Assembly: GCA_030141605.1 (NCBI GenBank)
Contig: JAQGDQ010000232.1
Location: 62,001 to 126,000 of the forward strand
DNA: 64,000 nucleotides
Direction of reading: 5' to 3'
Origin: Tubiluchus corallicola
Lineage: Eukaryota; Priapulida; Priapulimorpha; Priapulimorphida; Tubiluchidae
The first letter of the stretch is position 1; the number at the start of each line of letters is the position of its first letter. Of this stretch, positions 13,260 to 28,200 are shown in pieces. Position numbers and translations under genes: made by a program. The notes under the pieces are model-generated. The model was not told the DNA's origin and did not search any database. It worked only from the letters and a program-made list of their open reading frames with translations.

Positions 13260-16200
13260 GTAAGTGTGTATGTATTTCTACAGTTTTTCTCTTCAATTTT
13301 TTCTTTGTTCGCTCTTTTGTTTTCTGTATGTTTGTTTATTTGTTGTGATGTTTTGATTGTGAAGTTACTGTGCTATGCGTGTTGCCCTACACATGTTGGT
13401 AATCAAATATTCTTGGAATTATTTGAGAGGTATAGCAATATGCGCTAGTATTTTAGTTGAGAATCAATATCTCCATAATTAAGCTTTGATTTTAGTTATT
13501 ATTGAGAGTGATCTTTGTATGCTGACAGCATCAAGTAAGCATAGTCTGCTTTCAAGTTTATACGCTCCTAGTTTATTTCTCCCGTGGAATATTACTCCTT
13601 GTAGAACTCGGGAACTAATCTTTGCCCCAACAGATATAAAGATATGATCCTTTTCTTAGGACACCAGTTATCATAAGGAAGGCAAATATTAATATGTTTT
13701 ACTTATAATGATAGTTGAAAAATTGTTTTGTTTTTAACTGTTTTTAAGCAACATTTGTTCCTAGCTTTCAGAATTATTTGGAGCCTATAATTTTCTCTCG
13801 TTGTAGTGATTTCTAGTTTTTGTACAGAAGTTAATTGTCCATTAATTGTTTATAAGCAGTTAAGCACTTAGTTTACATTCAGAAAGTAACCTGAAGTAAA
13901 ATTCTTCGTATGTGTGAAAGCCTGAGGCAATTTTTTCTTCAGTGGCCTCAATCTGCTACTGATTTTGCTGAGGAACTTTGCTTTCTCAAGATTCAGAAAT
14001 TTGCTTATGTGAAATTTCTTTCTGTCTTTAACTAAATAAGCTTTACCCTATTCAATTCTATGTCTAATTACAATGTTATTCCATTCTTTTCACTTTTTTG
14101 TTTGTGAAAGTAACTTGGAAATGTGAATTTCTTGTATACTAACTAGTTAACTGTCTTGTTGTTTATTTATAGTACAGTGCAGTGTGGAAAAAGAAAGGTA
14201 ATGAAGCATTCAAAAATGAAGAATTTCAGAAAGCATGTACAAGTTATAGTAGAGCAATCATCATGAATCCATATGGACATCTTCTGTATGGTAATCGAGC
14301 GCAGGCACGTTTAAAAATCAGTGATTATCATGGGGCATATCTAGATGGCTGGAGAGCAACCATTCTCAAACCAGACTATGCTAAGGTGAGGGAATTTTAC
14401 TGGTTATCTAAGAATTTAAAATTTATTTTTAAGGTTTTTGCTCGTGGCAGGCAGAAAGTTGACATTTGCACTTCAAGATTGCTGCATTTGCACTGTCCGA
14501 TATGTATACACTTTTGCTCCATTATTTCATGCTTTGGCCATGTAAATTTTTTTAAGTTGCCATACATGCCAGGCCTTAAGAAATTGGTCTTTATTCACAA
14601 TCTTCATTTGTTGTTGCTCCAAGAACATAGCACATACAAACCACTAAATTTTCACAGTACGTTCAATACCCGTCCTACCTGTCATTGTGACTGTGTTGCA
14701 AATTTCTGGGATGGGATTGTAGTTTAATAACTCTTTAGAAGATCTATGGTCAAAGATTTTAAATTGTAACTATATACATAGATTTAAACATAGTTAGTTT
14801 TAAACAAAGCTAAAAATAATTTTTTGATGAAAGTTAATATCAATAGTTGTTACATAAGCAAATTATAGTACGTGCTAGATAACAAGTTTCAGCAAGTTGC
14901 TTAATGCTGCACTGATAATAAGTTTTGCTAACAATAATTAGCTATGTCTTCTGCAAAATTTTTTGCTGTATTTGAATTTAGTTCTTGGTTGAATGTAATT
15001 TTATAAGTTAGTGAAACACACAACTTAATTAACATATACAAAGTTATATTCTGAGTAAGAAGAACTGTTGCTGCTGCTATATATGGAGCTTTTTTCTTAC
15101 AATGCAAATGATCGTCAGCTATTGTTTTTAGGGTTACTATAGGTATTCAGATGCTCTCATAAAACTAGGAGAACTGAAGAAAGCACTGGATGTCATCAAC
15201 TTGGGAATGAGACTGTGCAAAGATTCAAAAGAAAAAAGTAATCTTGAATCGCAACGTAAAAAAGTCCGAGATCTGCAAAAGTCTGGTATTGATCTTAGTT
15301 TCCAGCTGTATGAATAGATAACTTTATTAGCTGTTTATATCATTGTGTAAAGTGACATTTACTAACATTACTAGTGTATATGTATAATATATACACTACT
15401 TTTTTTGCATAATATATGTTGATCGCAGTCTTTATTAAAATAAAGCTGCTTTTTGGATGTTATTTTTGTTAGTTTTTACATATCTTTCAGATGTTAAATT
15501 TTCCAATAAATTTTAATTTTACCTGATTGTCAATTTTATTTTTGTTTACTTATTAGGGAAGACATCTGTCATAAAAGCTGAATTCAATTCTGTTTCTTCT
15601 AATGCTATGTGTCAGACAGAAAACATTAAATTGAAAGATGTATCTATGCAGCTCCAGAAAGACAAGTCAACAGATAAAAAGGAAAAAGTAAGCCAACTAA
15701 AAAAATAATATTTATGTTCTCTTTAATGTGTGTTTAAGTTAAAGTTTCATTATTCACAAAATTTTTGCATCTAATTTATCTTTGAATACTGTTGTTGGTT
15801 CTTCTTGTTGTCATTGCATTAGTTTTGTTGTAACTCTCTTTGATAAAGGCTGAATAAATGTGTTTCAAGCTGTTAGGTGTTTTAAGGAAGACACTCTCAT
15901 GTGTTTAAATCATCTTGTAAATCATGTTGTTTTATAAAAATGTCAAATATTAAATATTCTTCATTCAGTTTCCTCTAGCTAGCTTTCTTATCTGGTCTAT
16001 CTATATTTAGTACAGGGTGGTTCATAACCTTTTGCTAGAGAGTACAGAAACAACAAGTAATAGTACAGAACAATCTATTACATCAACAATAGCAACTCAA
16101 TCATGCTTTCAAAATTTAGTGTGGAAGCCTCTCACACAGCCTACAATCTCGAGGGTATAATCGGAGCAGTGATTTGGAAACACTGGAATTAACATTTTTG

Positions 16201-19200
16201 ATTAATTTATTTTATAAATTAAGCTGTATAACCCCGCCAAACGCATTGGACCTACCTAAAGTACAGAGTGAACCTAAGATGTTAAAAAATATGCCATTAA
16301 AAGGTATTGACTTAGAACCACTGCTCCAGTCATGTACTTCAAGATTGCAGGCTATGCGAGACGTACGAGATTTCCACACCAAACTTTGAGGGCATGACTT
16401 AGTTTTTTTGAATTGAATTTATGTAGTAATAAATTAATATTGTCAGTTGTGGTGGAAGAGTATATACTGTATTACCCCAACTGTTATTCATTGTTACAGA
16501 TATTGCAATTGTTGTGTAGCTATTGCTGCAGTAGGTGTTGCAACTGCCTAATTGTGGCTAATTGCTGCTACTGATGCAGCCATTGTGGCCATAGCACCTT
16601 TACTGTTACTATAGCTGCTGCAACTGTTATGGCTATTTCTGCAAATATGTACCTATAGGTGCTGATATTGTAATTTTTGTAGCTATTGCTACAGTTCCTG
16701 CTACTGTTTTAGCTATTGTTGCATATGTGCAACTATTATAGCCATTGATGTACATGCTACAACTGTTATAACTATAGCTACTTCTGCTGGTTATACCAAA
16801 CCATGTATTTGCAGGAAATCAATAAACCAGAATCTAAATTAAGTGACTACACTCTACTAGCTGCACGTGCTTCTCACTTGCTGAAAGATTCTAAAGCTAA
16901 AATGGCTGTCGCCGCATTCCAAGAATGTCTTGATTTTGTGAGAGAAACGACGGTAAGTTATTCCATTTATAAAGTGTTTTGCACTTTTAATTGGTCATTT
17001 TGGTTAATTTTGGTCATTCATTTTCTGTTGCCAAACATTCTTATTTTGGGTGGGGGATTATTTGATTTCATTGACCTTCAGATACCTTGAAAAAATACAT
17101 TGGCTTGAGAAAGTTATTAGTTATTAATCACAACACTGTGACCATTCAGATGTGCTTTTTGCCTTGATTTTAAAGCTTTTGAAAAAATGATCTAAAACAT
17201 AAATTGTTGAAAGGGATAAATTGGTTTTTTTAAGAATGATTTACATCAATTGATTGTTATCCCAGAAGTCTAATTTCATTAGTTTTTCTGTTGTATACTT
17301 TTAGTCATTAATATTATTAATACTTAGATGAGGAACAGCACTAGGATCTTGTAAGCATATCGTGCAAAAAATAGGCACTTTACCTAATCAGTAGAACACA
17401 TCCCACCTGTTTTCTGAAATCAGTTTCATGAAATCATGTGTCAGCTCAGCAATAGCCTCAAACTTCAAAATCATTATGAACACAAAATTTGCCAGGCTTC
17501 TTAGTCAATGTTATGAAACACCACTATATTATATTTCTATTTTTACTTTAACATGAAAGGTTTCTGTCATTGACAAATTTTAACCACTTGTGATATCATA
17601 GTTAGCTGAACTCTCGACCAGTCTCTAGATTATTTTAAATTATCTGAAACCTTTTGGTAAGTATTAGAAAAAAATATATTCTACAACATGTACAGTTTAG
17701 CCTACGGGCGAAAGTGACATAGAATCTGAAAAATTATCCTGTTTTCTTTTAAGATAATGTTCTTTGATAAATGTACATTTTTCTCTTTTGAATAAGTAAT
17801 ACTGTTATTAAATTTACCGTATTTTAAAGTGGAAGATGCTACATTTTGTCATGCTAATATCATACGAATGTGGTATACTTCTGGAGTACAGCATTTTATT
17901 GTTTTTATAATATTATTATATTTTATTATATCTTTTCTATCATTAATGGTATTTTGCAGGAACTACAGCTCGAAATGACTGATAAAATAATTTTGAAGTA
18001 TGCTTATGGAGCTGCTTGCATTGCTGCACACGAACTAAAAGTAATTATTCCTTTTATTTAAACAATAACCGCACCTTACATATTACTGCCAACGAGTTTT
18101 AGAAATGGTGTGTCAGAAACGAGTTAAATTTCGAAAACATGGCATAGTTTTGTATTACATATTTTACTTTTTTGTGCATGACAATATGGCTGTAATTAAT
18201 AGAAACTCAAATAAAATTTTTAAATATATTTAATTATAGTTAAAATTTATTATTATATTTTGTCACTGCTCAATGTGCTTAATTTTTGGAAGAGGATATA
18301 TTAAGCACCTTATCAATATGAGTATGAGTATGAGTATATTATCAATAAGCCCGTAATAAACTGCTACGTAATTTGAGCACTTATCACTACTGCACAAACT
18401 AGTAAATTAATTCTTTTGTCAAACTGCATTACCGTATTTTTCTCTGTATTTATTACAAGTCCAAAAAATATTTCTAGTATTGTTTTTTGTAAAATGAAGA
18501 AGTTAAATAAATGTTAAGCTGCTTAAAAATGTTATTAATGTGGTAGTATTGCACGCTGTTGCATATCTTAAAAAATTTGGAAGGTTTCTTGATGTCATTT
18601 TTTTTGCAGTTTATCAATGAATTATTTATAGAATTTATAACTCTTTTTCGGTAACTTTTTTTAAGTATTTTGTCACAAATACTTGTGGTTATATTTCTGC
18701 TATGCCCACAGTAAAACACAGTTTGAAGACAAACTGAAAACCTACTATATCTACTATCTACTATATCTACTTGCTTAGCTGGTAATGTGTATCATAATAT
18801 ATGTATAGATAAAATTGGACTCATTAATGATATTTATGTATCATACTGTAGAAGGGGGCATACCTAAGATTTTTTTAGCACACAAACTAGTTGAACTTAT
18901 TAGCTGAAAGCACATAAGCTGTGATTACTACATTTTTGTAAGCCACTTTTATGGAAAATTTATTCTTTCAGTTGGTGAAATTTGCATTAAACTCAGTGAT
19001 ACTTTCACAGCGAATTTATTGTTTGTGAAATGTAATTGTTAGATTATTTATTTAATCACCTTGCATAAGTAACATTTTTATTAAGCAGAACTTTTTTTCT
19101 AGAAAACACAAGATGCGGTAAAACTTTTCAGTCACATGCTAAATGAGTGTGGTATGGACAAGTTCCCTATTATTTATTATGGACTTGCTCAAGCATGCTT

Positions 19201-22200
19201 TACCCTCAATAGGTAAACATTCATTACCCCTATAAATACCATTAATTGCAATAAATAACAGATGCAGCTGGTAAGTTAAGTCGCTTTGCTTTTTGTCATT
19301 GATCAGAGTTAGTCAGTTGACAAATGAGATTCTTTGACAAGTATAAGAACATGCCCGCATGTTAAAAAATCCCATTTTGACTCCTTAAAATTGTGGAAAT
19401 TTTGTGATTTGTGTAACGATTTGTTATTTTGTTTGTTTAACTTTCACTTTCATACTTTTTTATTTCAAATTTTTAAAAATTTAGGTCAAACTGAAATTTA
19501 TAATTGTATGGTTTACAGTGTGTTATTTGCTACTTTTGCCAAAACAGTTGGTCGAGCACTGATGCAAAAATTGCACTGCAGAGCAAATAACTTGAAGATA
19601 ATTTTTAGTCTTTTCTTTACTAATGTGCACTGAAAGTGTTATGCTAGCTATTAATTTTTTATTTAAAATATACATTACTGCTTAACATCAATGATACGTT
19701 TTCCTAATTATAAAAACTTATCATTGGGTTTACATTTTATTAATTTACTAATGTGTGTACACAGAGTCTTTTTTGAATTTTTTTTAAATTGCAAAATACT
19801 GTGTCAATATCTAACTGCATTCTACTGAATTTGTGATGACAATGAACAACATTATTGTTCACAATCCATTTTGTATTTTCAAAGCCTCCAAACAAAATAA
19901 AATTGAGATGTATATTGATTAAATTCTCCGACCAATCTTTGTGACCTCTGTTTTAAGTTCTAAAGAAAAGTAAAAAGTGATTTTATTATTAGATTTGATG
20001 ATGCTTTGTTGGCAGTCAACAAAGGCTTAAAACTTGAAGGTGGTGTCCACCATTGGCCTGGGACTGAAGAAATAATTGAGTACACATATCCTGGAAAGTT
20101 AAAGGTGCAAAATCTAATTTTTTATACAGATTAATAATGAGGAACTGATAACTTTTTTATGCTAGTAATAGAGTAATGTCAGAATGCAGTACGTGCAGCA
20201 AAAAAACAGGGACTCGATCACTTATTATTTATTTATTATTATTTATTGTTAGTTATTTACAATATTACTTTCTGCAAACTGTTTCTTTGTGCACAAGATG
20301 TTTCCAAAACTTACTAATCAATGGATTTCAGGAGGTTTCTATAGTGCAAGTTGGTGTTCAAAAAAGAACTAGTTTGTTTTCATAAACTGATTCCTCAAAA
20401 AATTGTGTGTTACATATAGACTTCTCCCTTATAGACCTATTTCTGTTGTGAGATATGTTACCTAGCTCTAGTATTATCCTCTCAGATAAGAAACAGAATC
20501 AGCAATGGTGCTTAAATCAGCTTGTAGTGACATTCAGATGTGTAGACGTTTCTCCCTCATATTCCTCAGGATACCACGAAAGAAAATGCTGAAGCATTAT
20601 GATGGATAAGTACCCAAATAGTAGTGATCTGTTTATTTGCCAGGTTTGGCATAGCTTAGCTTCATATCTGAGCAAATGGTATGGCTGTTCAGATACTTTT
20701 CTGGTCTCGATTAAGTTTTTTATAACATATGAATCGGGTTCTTTTGATTTAATGACACTTCTACTAAGCAGATGTTAGAGTGTTTTAGACGAACACAGGA
20801 AAAATGCAATACGGCAGAGCACTTTTTATAAACACAATCGTAATGATGCTTGAATAATAATAAGTGCACCCGTGAAAAATTATTAGAATCATTATAATAA
20901 TTGTAAATTTATACTAGTAGACGTATGTACCTGTAAAATAGCTGAAAAAATTACACTTATAGTTTGCTAATCAACAGTCTCACAGATTTGAAGCTTTTTC
21001 TTTGCATGCACAATTGCACAGCACAGTTTTTCTTGGCCAGTAATGTATTTATTTAGTTTTATATCTACATATAGCACTTTTTTGTACATAGGAAGGCTTT
21101 AATGAGTTGTTTAAACTTTGCAAATTCCATCCCAAACCAGATGCCGTGTGCTTGTATTACCACGTCAGCGACTTGCAAGCTGAAATATATTTCAGGTAAG
21201 TGTCTGCTATTGCGACTAAAGGGCAATTTGCTCGTGTGAAATATGTAGCATCAGTTCCAGGCAGCTTGCTCCAGTCATATATAAGTAATTTAGTAATTCT
21301 GGATTATTGCTTACGATGTTTTATTAATTTTCAAAGTTTTGGAGTTTAGAAAAACTGGTGATTTTTTTTCAGTGATTTGGGGTTTGCTGGTTTTGTACGT
21401 GTCATCTGCAGGGCTATGTGTCATGTTGATTTCCACTCTCATTGCTGGAAGCAATTCCGTATCAAACACAAGGGTGACATGACATCAGAGAAGGTAAAAT
21501 AATCTGCAATAATAAATGAAAATATTTCACTGTGGCAAAATCCCAGTCATTTTAATATTGTTCCTTTCTGTTTACTCTGTATTGTGACAATACCAGCTAC
21601 ATATGTTAGGCCAAAAATCAGGAAACCAAGCCTACTGCTGGATGGTTTCTTCTGATTGCTGATTTTTTACAGGAGGTATGTGGATGATGCTATTGTAGTA
21701 ATGCAAACTGAAAATGGGGTTAAAACTATATTAGACCGTTCCTCTCGTTGTTGCCAAAAACTCTTAGATTTATGTTAAGGCACTATACAATATAGTAGCT
21801 TTATAACATATCCTTATAACTTTCAGTGGCATGAGTCATGAGTCTACCGTCCTTGCCATATACTAGAGAGAGGTTGTAGTGCAAAACATGTTTAGGGAAA
21901 TGGTGAAAAGAGCTAAAGGAAATTTTCCAGATTAGAACTTCATTTGCTTAATGCTTGAGACCTGAATAGCAGCTCTGTCATTAACAACACTAGTAATAAG
22001 ATTTGCAGCAAGTAAATAATGAGAAGTGTGCCATCTAGTGTAAACATTTTAAAGATATGTTTTTCAAATCTGATTTACCAAACTTTTTCTAATACTTCGT
22101 AATTGCTATAATTTTGTTTATTTACAGGATATTTTAAATAGGACGTGCTTTACACCTGATTGTGTTGCTGACATTATTCATATTATTGTCTTCGGTTCAG

Positions 22201-25200
22201 ATAAGCTAGTGTACAGGGAGTACAAGTCTGACCCTGCAATTAAACCGATAAAAGCAAAGCGTCCAAATATTAAAAAACGGCCTTCAAGGTAAGTCACAAA
22301 AGTGAGAGAAGTTAGTCATTGTTTAGTCTGTTTTAGTTTTGCTTGTTTCACGTGGAATTTACAACAACGGGCATCTGTATCACGAAAGTTTTTATCATTA
22401 TTAGTTTTCTAGCTTACTAGTTATCATTACTAGTTATTATCATTACTATTTTTATCATCGTAGTAGTTTATACTGAATTATACTTCCTTTGTAAGAGTCT
22501 TTGTCTTTCTTTATGACACTGCAACAATTTTTAAGAACATGCACATTGTCAGCCTCATACTTTGTACTAGTGTTGTAAAGTTACAAAGACAATAAGTGTG
22601 TAAAACAATTGAAAAAACCGAAAAAAAACATAATTATAAGGGAAGAGATACACTAGGCCAGCATGATGTACACCCATAAATTTTACTTTAAACAGTTTCA
22701 AAAATCTAATCAGAATTTTATTGGAAAAATCCTGTGGCTAAACTTTGAACATCTCACTTTGCACTGGTTGTCCAAAATTGCTCAAGCCAAAAATTTCAAA
22801 ATCGACCTGCTAATTGGTTTACTCGCTTGCGCAGCAACTCTGTAAAGTTGTCTATTTTACAGTGATGCTGTTCTCGTTATTCATGTGATAAGTTCTTAGC
22901 CAGTGTTTATATTGTGATGCCACAGCCAGTTTTTATATTGTTTAAATTGTTTGTGATAACACGGATTCCATAACGACGATAAACAACATCGTACATGACA
23001 CATTCTCAAAGAAACGGATTCATGGCAGCAGAAATAGCATTGTAAATGGCACATCCAAACAGCTGAACAGAAAAAAATCCAATAGCGAGTAACCCATTGC
23101 TTTGCATTCTAGATTAGTTTTTGTTGATTTTTGTGCGAGAGAACAGAAAGATAAAAAAATGGTTCACATCATTCCACTATTGTGTCTATCGCTTGCCACA
23201 CAGTGTTACATTGACAACAAAGTAATTAAATAGGTTTTATTTTGGACTGTGTAAATGTGTAACCACGAGATAAACACAAAACAAATTGAATTTACAAAAA
23301 TAGCATTAAATGAGTATTCAGTTTAGTTCGTAAAATTTGCAAATAATGCTTTAGTTGATTATTTATAAATGCTGGAAGGTCATAAAGGCTCATAAAATCA
23401 CAATGTACAGTATTGTATACGGTACCAGACTACGTGTTCGAATTATCTTTGAAGAATGTCGGTTTACATACAAATTTACAAGTATTGCCAAACTTGTCTA
23501 TGTATACTTTCACTACAGATCTGATAATCATAAAGATGAATCTAATGATGGTGATATTGATGGTAGAATGTTGGCAGTGATAAAGCATCAGTCGCTTTGA
23601 TATTATTTAAGTTCTTTATGCTTTGTGATATTGCTTGATATTTCTTGAGCTTTTTGACATGATGTCCTTGACACTTCCCTAGTGCTGAGGATGCTCAATT
23701 ATTTTTTACTTTGTTTGATTACAATTGATGCTAATTAATAATTCGTCTGAAGCATGATGCTGAATTGAAATACCCATGAGCTGGAGAAACTTGAATGGAC
23801 TTAGGAGCCTAATCTCACGAGTCAGAGGCTAAGTTAAGCCACTGTACTAATGTACAAATGGGTTAAAATATTTAGGTTGAAAAACAAGTGGGAACATTGG
23901 ATAGATTTGTGAATACGGATGCTCCAAAAAAAGTGGAGTTCTGCTCTGCCATGGGTTTTGTTATCATGAAATCAGCTTTTATATATTTCTAGCTTGGGCC
24001 GTCATTGTTTGATCATTTTAGTTAATAAGCTAATCTCTTATATTAATATTCTTGGTATATATATTTATATATAAGATTCGAGGCTACAGCCCGGACGAGG
24101 GCACCACTTGTGGCGATCTATATATCAAAAGAAAGGTCTCGATCTAGTGTCGTCTCATTGGGGGTTTATTTTTCGAATCGGGCCCACCGGGAGGAACGGG
24201 GGGCGAAAAACCTCCAAAAATGGCCCTTTTTCGGCCGTTTTTTGCAAAAAAATTGCAAAAGTTATACGGCTGAGATGATGTAGAGAACGGGAACGGGCCG
24301 AGGGCGGTACTGGGTATGGATAGATAGCCCGTTCAGCGGTGGGTGTAGTAGTTGGTGTATTAATACATTTGGTAGATTAAGTACAGAAGACATTATTTTG
24401 GACAAGATAAGTCGATTGTTGACTTTCAGGTTAATAAATTAGCAATCATAAAGTAAACTAACATTAATCGTGAAATTCTCTAATGATGGAAATAGTTTAG
24501 TAATACACACTAACAACTCATTGGCCATTAGCGAGTTTAAGTTACTTAGTATAATAATAATATTATGTTCTTGACTTAAGTATTTTCTATTTACAGTTTA
24601 AAAGTTTTGCATCTTTAATTAACTGTTTATTTTAATTATGCTCTGCAGTCAATGTATCAGTTTCTCGCCATAATTACCCAAATAATTAGTAAAAATTTCC
24701 CATCGTAAATTCGTAGGACCCGAAATACGTAGTGGTATTTCTGCTATTTTGTACCAGTTTACTGATTGTAAAAGGCTTCGTTAACCGGTTTTTTCTATCG
24801 ATTAGTTGCTCCTGGGCGCTAGCAGACAAGTCATTAAGCACGTGTACGAACTGTACAGCGTCAACTTTGCTAAGTTAACAATATGTAAGTCACTAATGTG
24901 CGATGTTCAGCAACTGTTTCTATGCCTTAAAATATACTTTACCTTATCTTGTAAGTACTGACGCAATGTTTTTGCCGTGCTGATTTACCCGTTAATGCCC
25001 GTATTGAAAGCAATTTGTGGAAACCGCTCTGGGTAAGTAGCACAAATGTGCTGCATACAATAGTCAAAAATAAACACTAATGAAAGCGGTTTTTGGCAGG
25101 CAAGGTTATGTTGTAGTCGATCATATTTATATTGATTTTTTTAATATCTAAGTACATGTAATTCTAGTTCGGAAATCAGTGTAGCAAGGTGGGGGAACCA

Positions 25201-28200
25201 CAATACAAGCATTAGACGGCAGTTGATAAAATCTGGACTTTTAACTCGTGATACTGTATCTCTTCTAGTGTAGTTTTGATCCTGGTTTTCAGCTAGTTAT
25301 GTAGTGTAACATTCGTAGACCTGTTATTAAAGGATATGCCTTTGTTTCAAATTTTTTTGTACTCTCACCACATTCAACAAAGAAATTACCTGTAATTTTA
25401 GTTTTGCTTGCATTTTATTTTTAATTATGTATTAAGAATCATTTCCCTGATTTGCTTTATTAACACTTGTTCGTCACAATTTTATGAAAATTCTTGATTC
25501 CGCAACGGTATTACTATACTGATTTTAGGCTTACCATATTTGTATGTCATTTTCTAAGGACTTTTAGAGGAAACTTTAGGCTAATCTGTACTGGATTTTG
25601 GAAATGCAATGCATATTCTACAATTTGGGTCCCTGAAATTGTAATATAGTTGTTATTTATGTGCACTAATTAAAAAAAATGAAAAAATTTTGGTAAACCT
25701 AATCCGAATTAAGTCTAAATTAATGATGGGTAAAATTTCAAAATTAACAGTAGCTCAAAAACGCAATTGTCTTCTGCTCGCATGTATTTATCTTTAGATC
25801 TCATTTTCTTAACAGTGGTAACTTATTTTTGAGAAGTATAAAACCTTTGCAAGAAAATGATCTAATATATTTTGGGGGGAAGTAAAAAACCTTTTACTTT
25901 TCAGTGACGCTACACTCGCCTTGCCATTGGTCTCTCTCATTTCCATAGTATTAAAGCTTATCATATACTTTTGTTTTGACATATCAAAAATAAAATATAA
26001 GTAAATTAACTGTTAAGATAATTATAATAATTATCAAATAATGTGACATACATAATAGTATAACATACAATAATAACGTGCAAATGGAAAATTGGAAACA
26101 CCTGCTATAGACTTTCCCGCAGGATTTATGATTTTTGTCAAGGTATCATGTGCGTTATACTAAATGGAACCACCCAGGAAATAAGTTTTCTGTACTTTAG
26201 GTATTACTCTTGTACTATGTCCTAAACAAACTTATCATTGTCATCATAATAATCATCGTCGTTATTTCAAAAACTACATGTTTGATAGTTAACATAAAAG
26301 TCTTTGTGCTGCAAATGCTCAGACACTTCTCTTTTTGTAAGTAAACATAGTGGAATTTTTGTAGAATGAGCATTTGACAGTATCTAGGTCTCTGCCTGTT
26401 CATTTCTTTATGAGTATGGACAAAGTTAGCTTAATGAAAAACTCATCCAAAAATTGTTTTAGCAAAAAAGAATATTTCTGAGGAAAAACAGAATACAAGG
26501 TAGTGCATAGCTGTCATTGGCTGAGTGAATGTATGTGCCTTTACTAACGCAGTTGCATTTGAAGCTTTGTGCAGCCAATATTGCAATTTTGCAATATGGA
26601 AAATAAATGCACTTGAAATGACGAAGCGCTGACTTGACTAGTGACTCAGTATGCAGTATGCTAGGACAATAAAACAAATTGTAATTACTCATACTATAAC
26701 TAAATAATCACAACCGTCTTATTTACGAAAGCATTTCATTTCCTTTGGTTGATCGATCACTGTTCATTGTCTGTAGCCGTATTTTTATATTATACCTTAA
26801 GTGTAATTCTAAAAGCCTACATTCACTGTCTGTGCTTGCATATACTTTCAGTAAAAAACTTTTCTGTTTCATTAGGACGTCAAATGTACACTTGAAAGTC
26901 CATCAGAAAAAATTCAAAATACATCATATACAGGTATTTTAAGCTGCTAGTGTGCCTATTAATTAAGTTGGCCTTCAGTCAAACTGGTTTATTAGTAAGA
27001 ACACACAGAACTCGTAGTCTGTCAGATGAAAACCTATTTGACAATTTTGATATAGTATTTCTTAAATGTAATAATTAACTTGAATAACTTCCTGTACATT
27101 GTAATTAGTACTACTAGTTGTAATGTCACTTTTGTATTATAGATACTCAAGATAACACAACTGTAAAATTCTATTAAAATATAAAATCATTTGTAAAATA
27201 GTTTGTCTTGCTTAGATATATGTATAGCAAAATTCAAAATCTTAATATTACTCAATAAATTTAGTTCAGTAATAAGCAAAATAACACCACAATTAACAAG
27301 TATAGTTCATTACTTTTAAGCAAGAACTTGACAATTGATTAAATCTTGGATTACTTTGACTTCAAACTTGATTTGAAATCGAATGCAATCCACATGAACA
27401 CGACTTAGGGCTCAACTCAGATGCAGACACTAGTAGACGTATTGACTCGAGACTTGACATTGCAATTTTGCAAACCCCACTATCCATTTTGTGTAAGCAT
27501 TTCCGGTAGCGATTATATCAGGAAAGCAAAATTTACTGTGACTGCAGTTATAAATCGTAAATATTTAGAATTATAATAATTATGTACAATATAAGAATAA
27601 ACACAAGCACTAATAAAAGCCTATGAATGAGATGTGTCAGTGTCAATGTCAGCAGTGTGTAAATTCACTCTGCTTTACTGTCAGCAAGCTGTTTATGTTG
27701 ATGACTTGGTCTAAATAGTGTCTTAATATTCTGTTGGTCGAAATTCAAAAAGTCAGATATAACTGCATCATGTGCAGTGCATAAGAAGGTGACCAATAAA
27801 ACATGCACCCTCTTACAGGCTCCTAGTAGCCTACACCTGGCATTTACAGCATTTCGGCGATATCTGTCAACGGAAAACAACACCAGCAAAACATGCTATT
27901 AGATTATTAATCACAAAACATTCTTTCGTTTGTCCTATAAATTGTCTTGTATGCACTTTTAAATTTGAATGGGACATTTCATTACACCTTGGTACTTCTA
28001 GCACTGAGAATGTGTGTGGATGTCAAGACGTACATGCTCCTGTTTCAAAATGATGTTTTCAAAATTTTCGAGTTGGATTATTTTTTCTGCTTGAAATATT
28101 ATTGGGGCATGTATGTGTGTATCATACACAAAAATGACAAGCTTGTTATATTAGACTGCTAGCTAATCAAATTACTGCTGAGGATGGTAATTACAATCAT

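Noticed and set aside
16174-16266. Upstream extension of TTC3 exon 11
   Set aside because: The frame is open but the only acceptor in phase with exon 10 is at 16265-16266, so the earlier part is intron.
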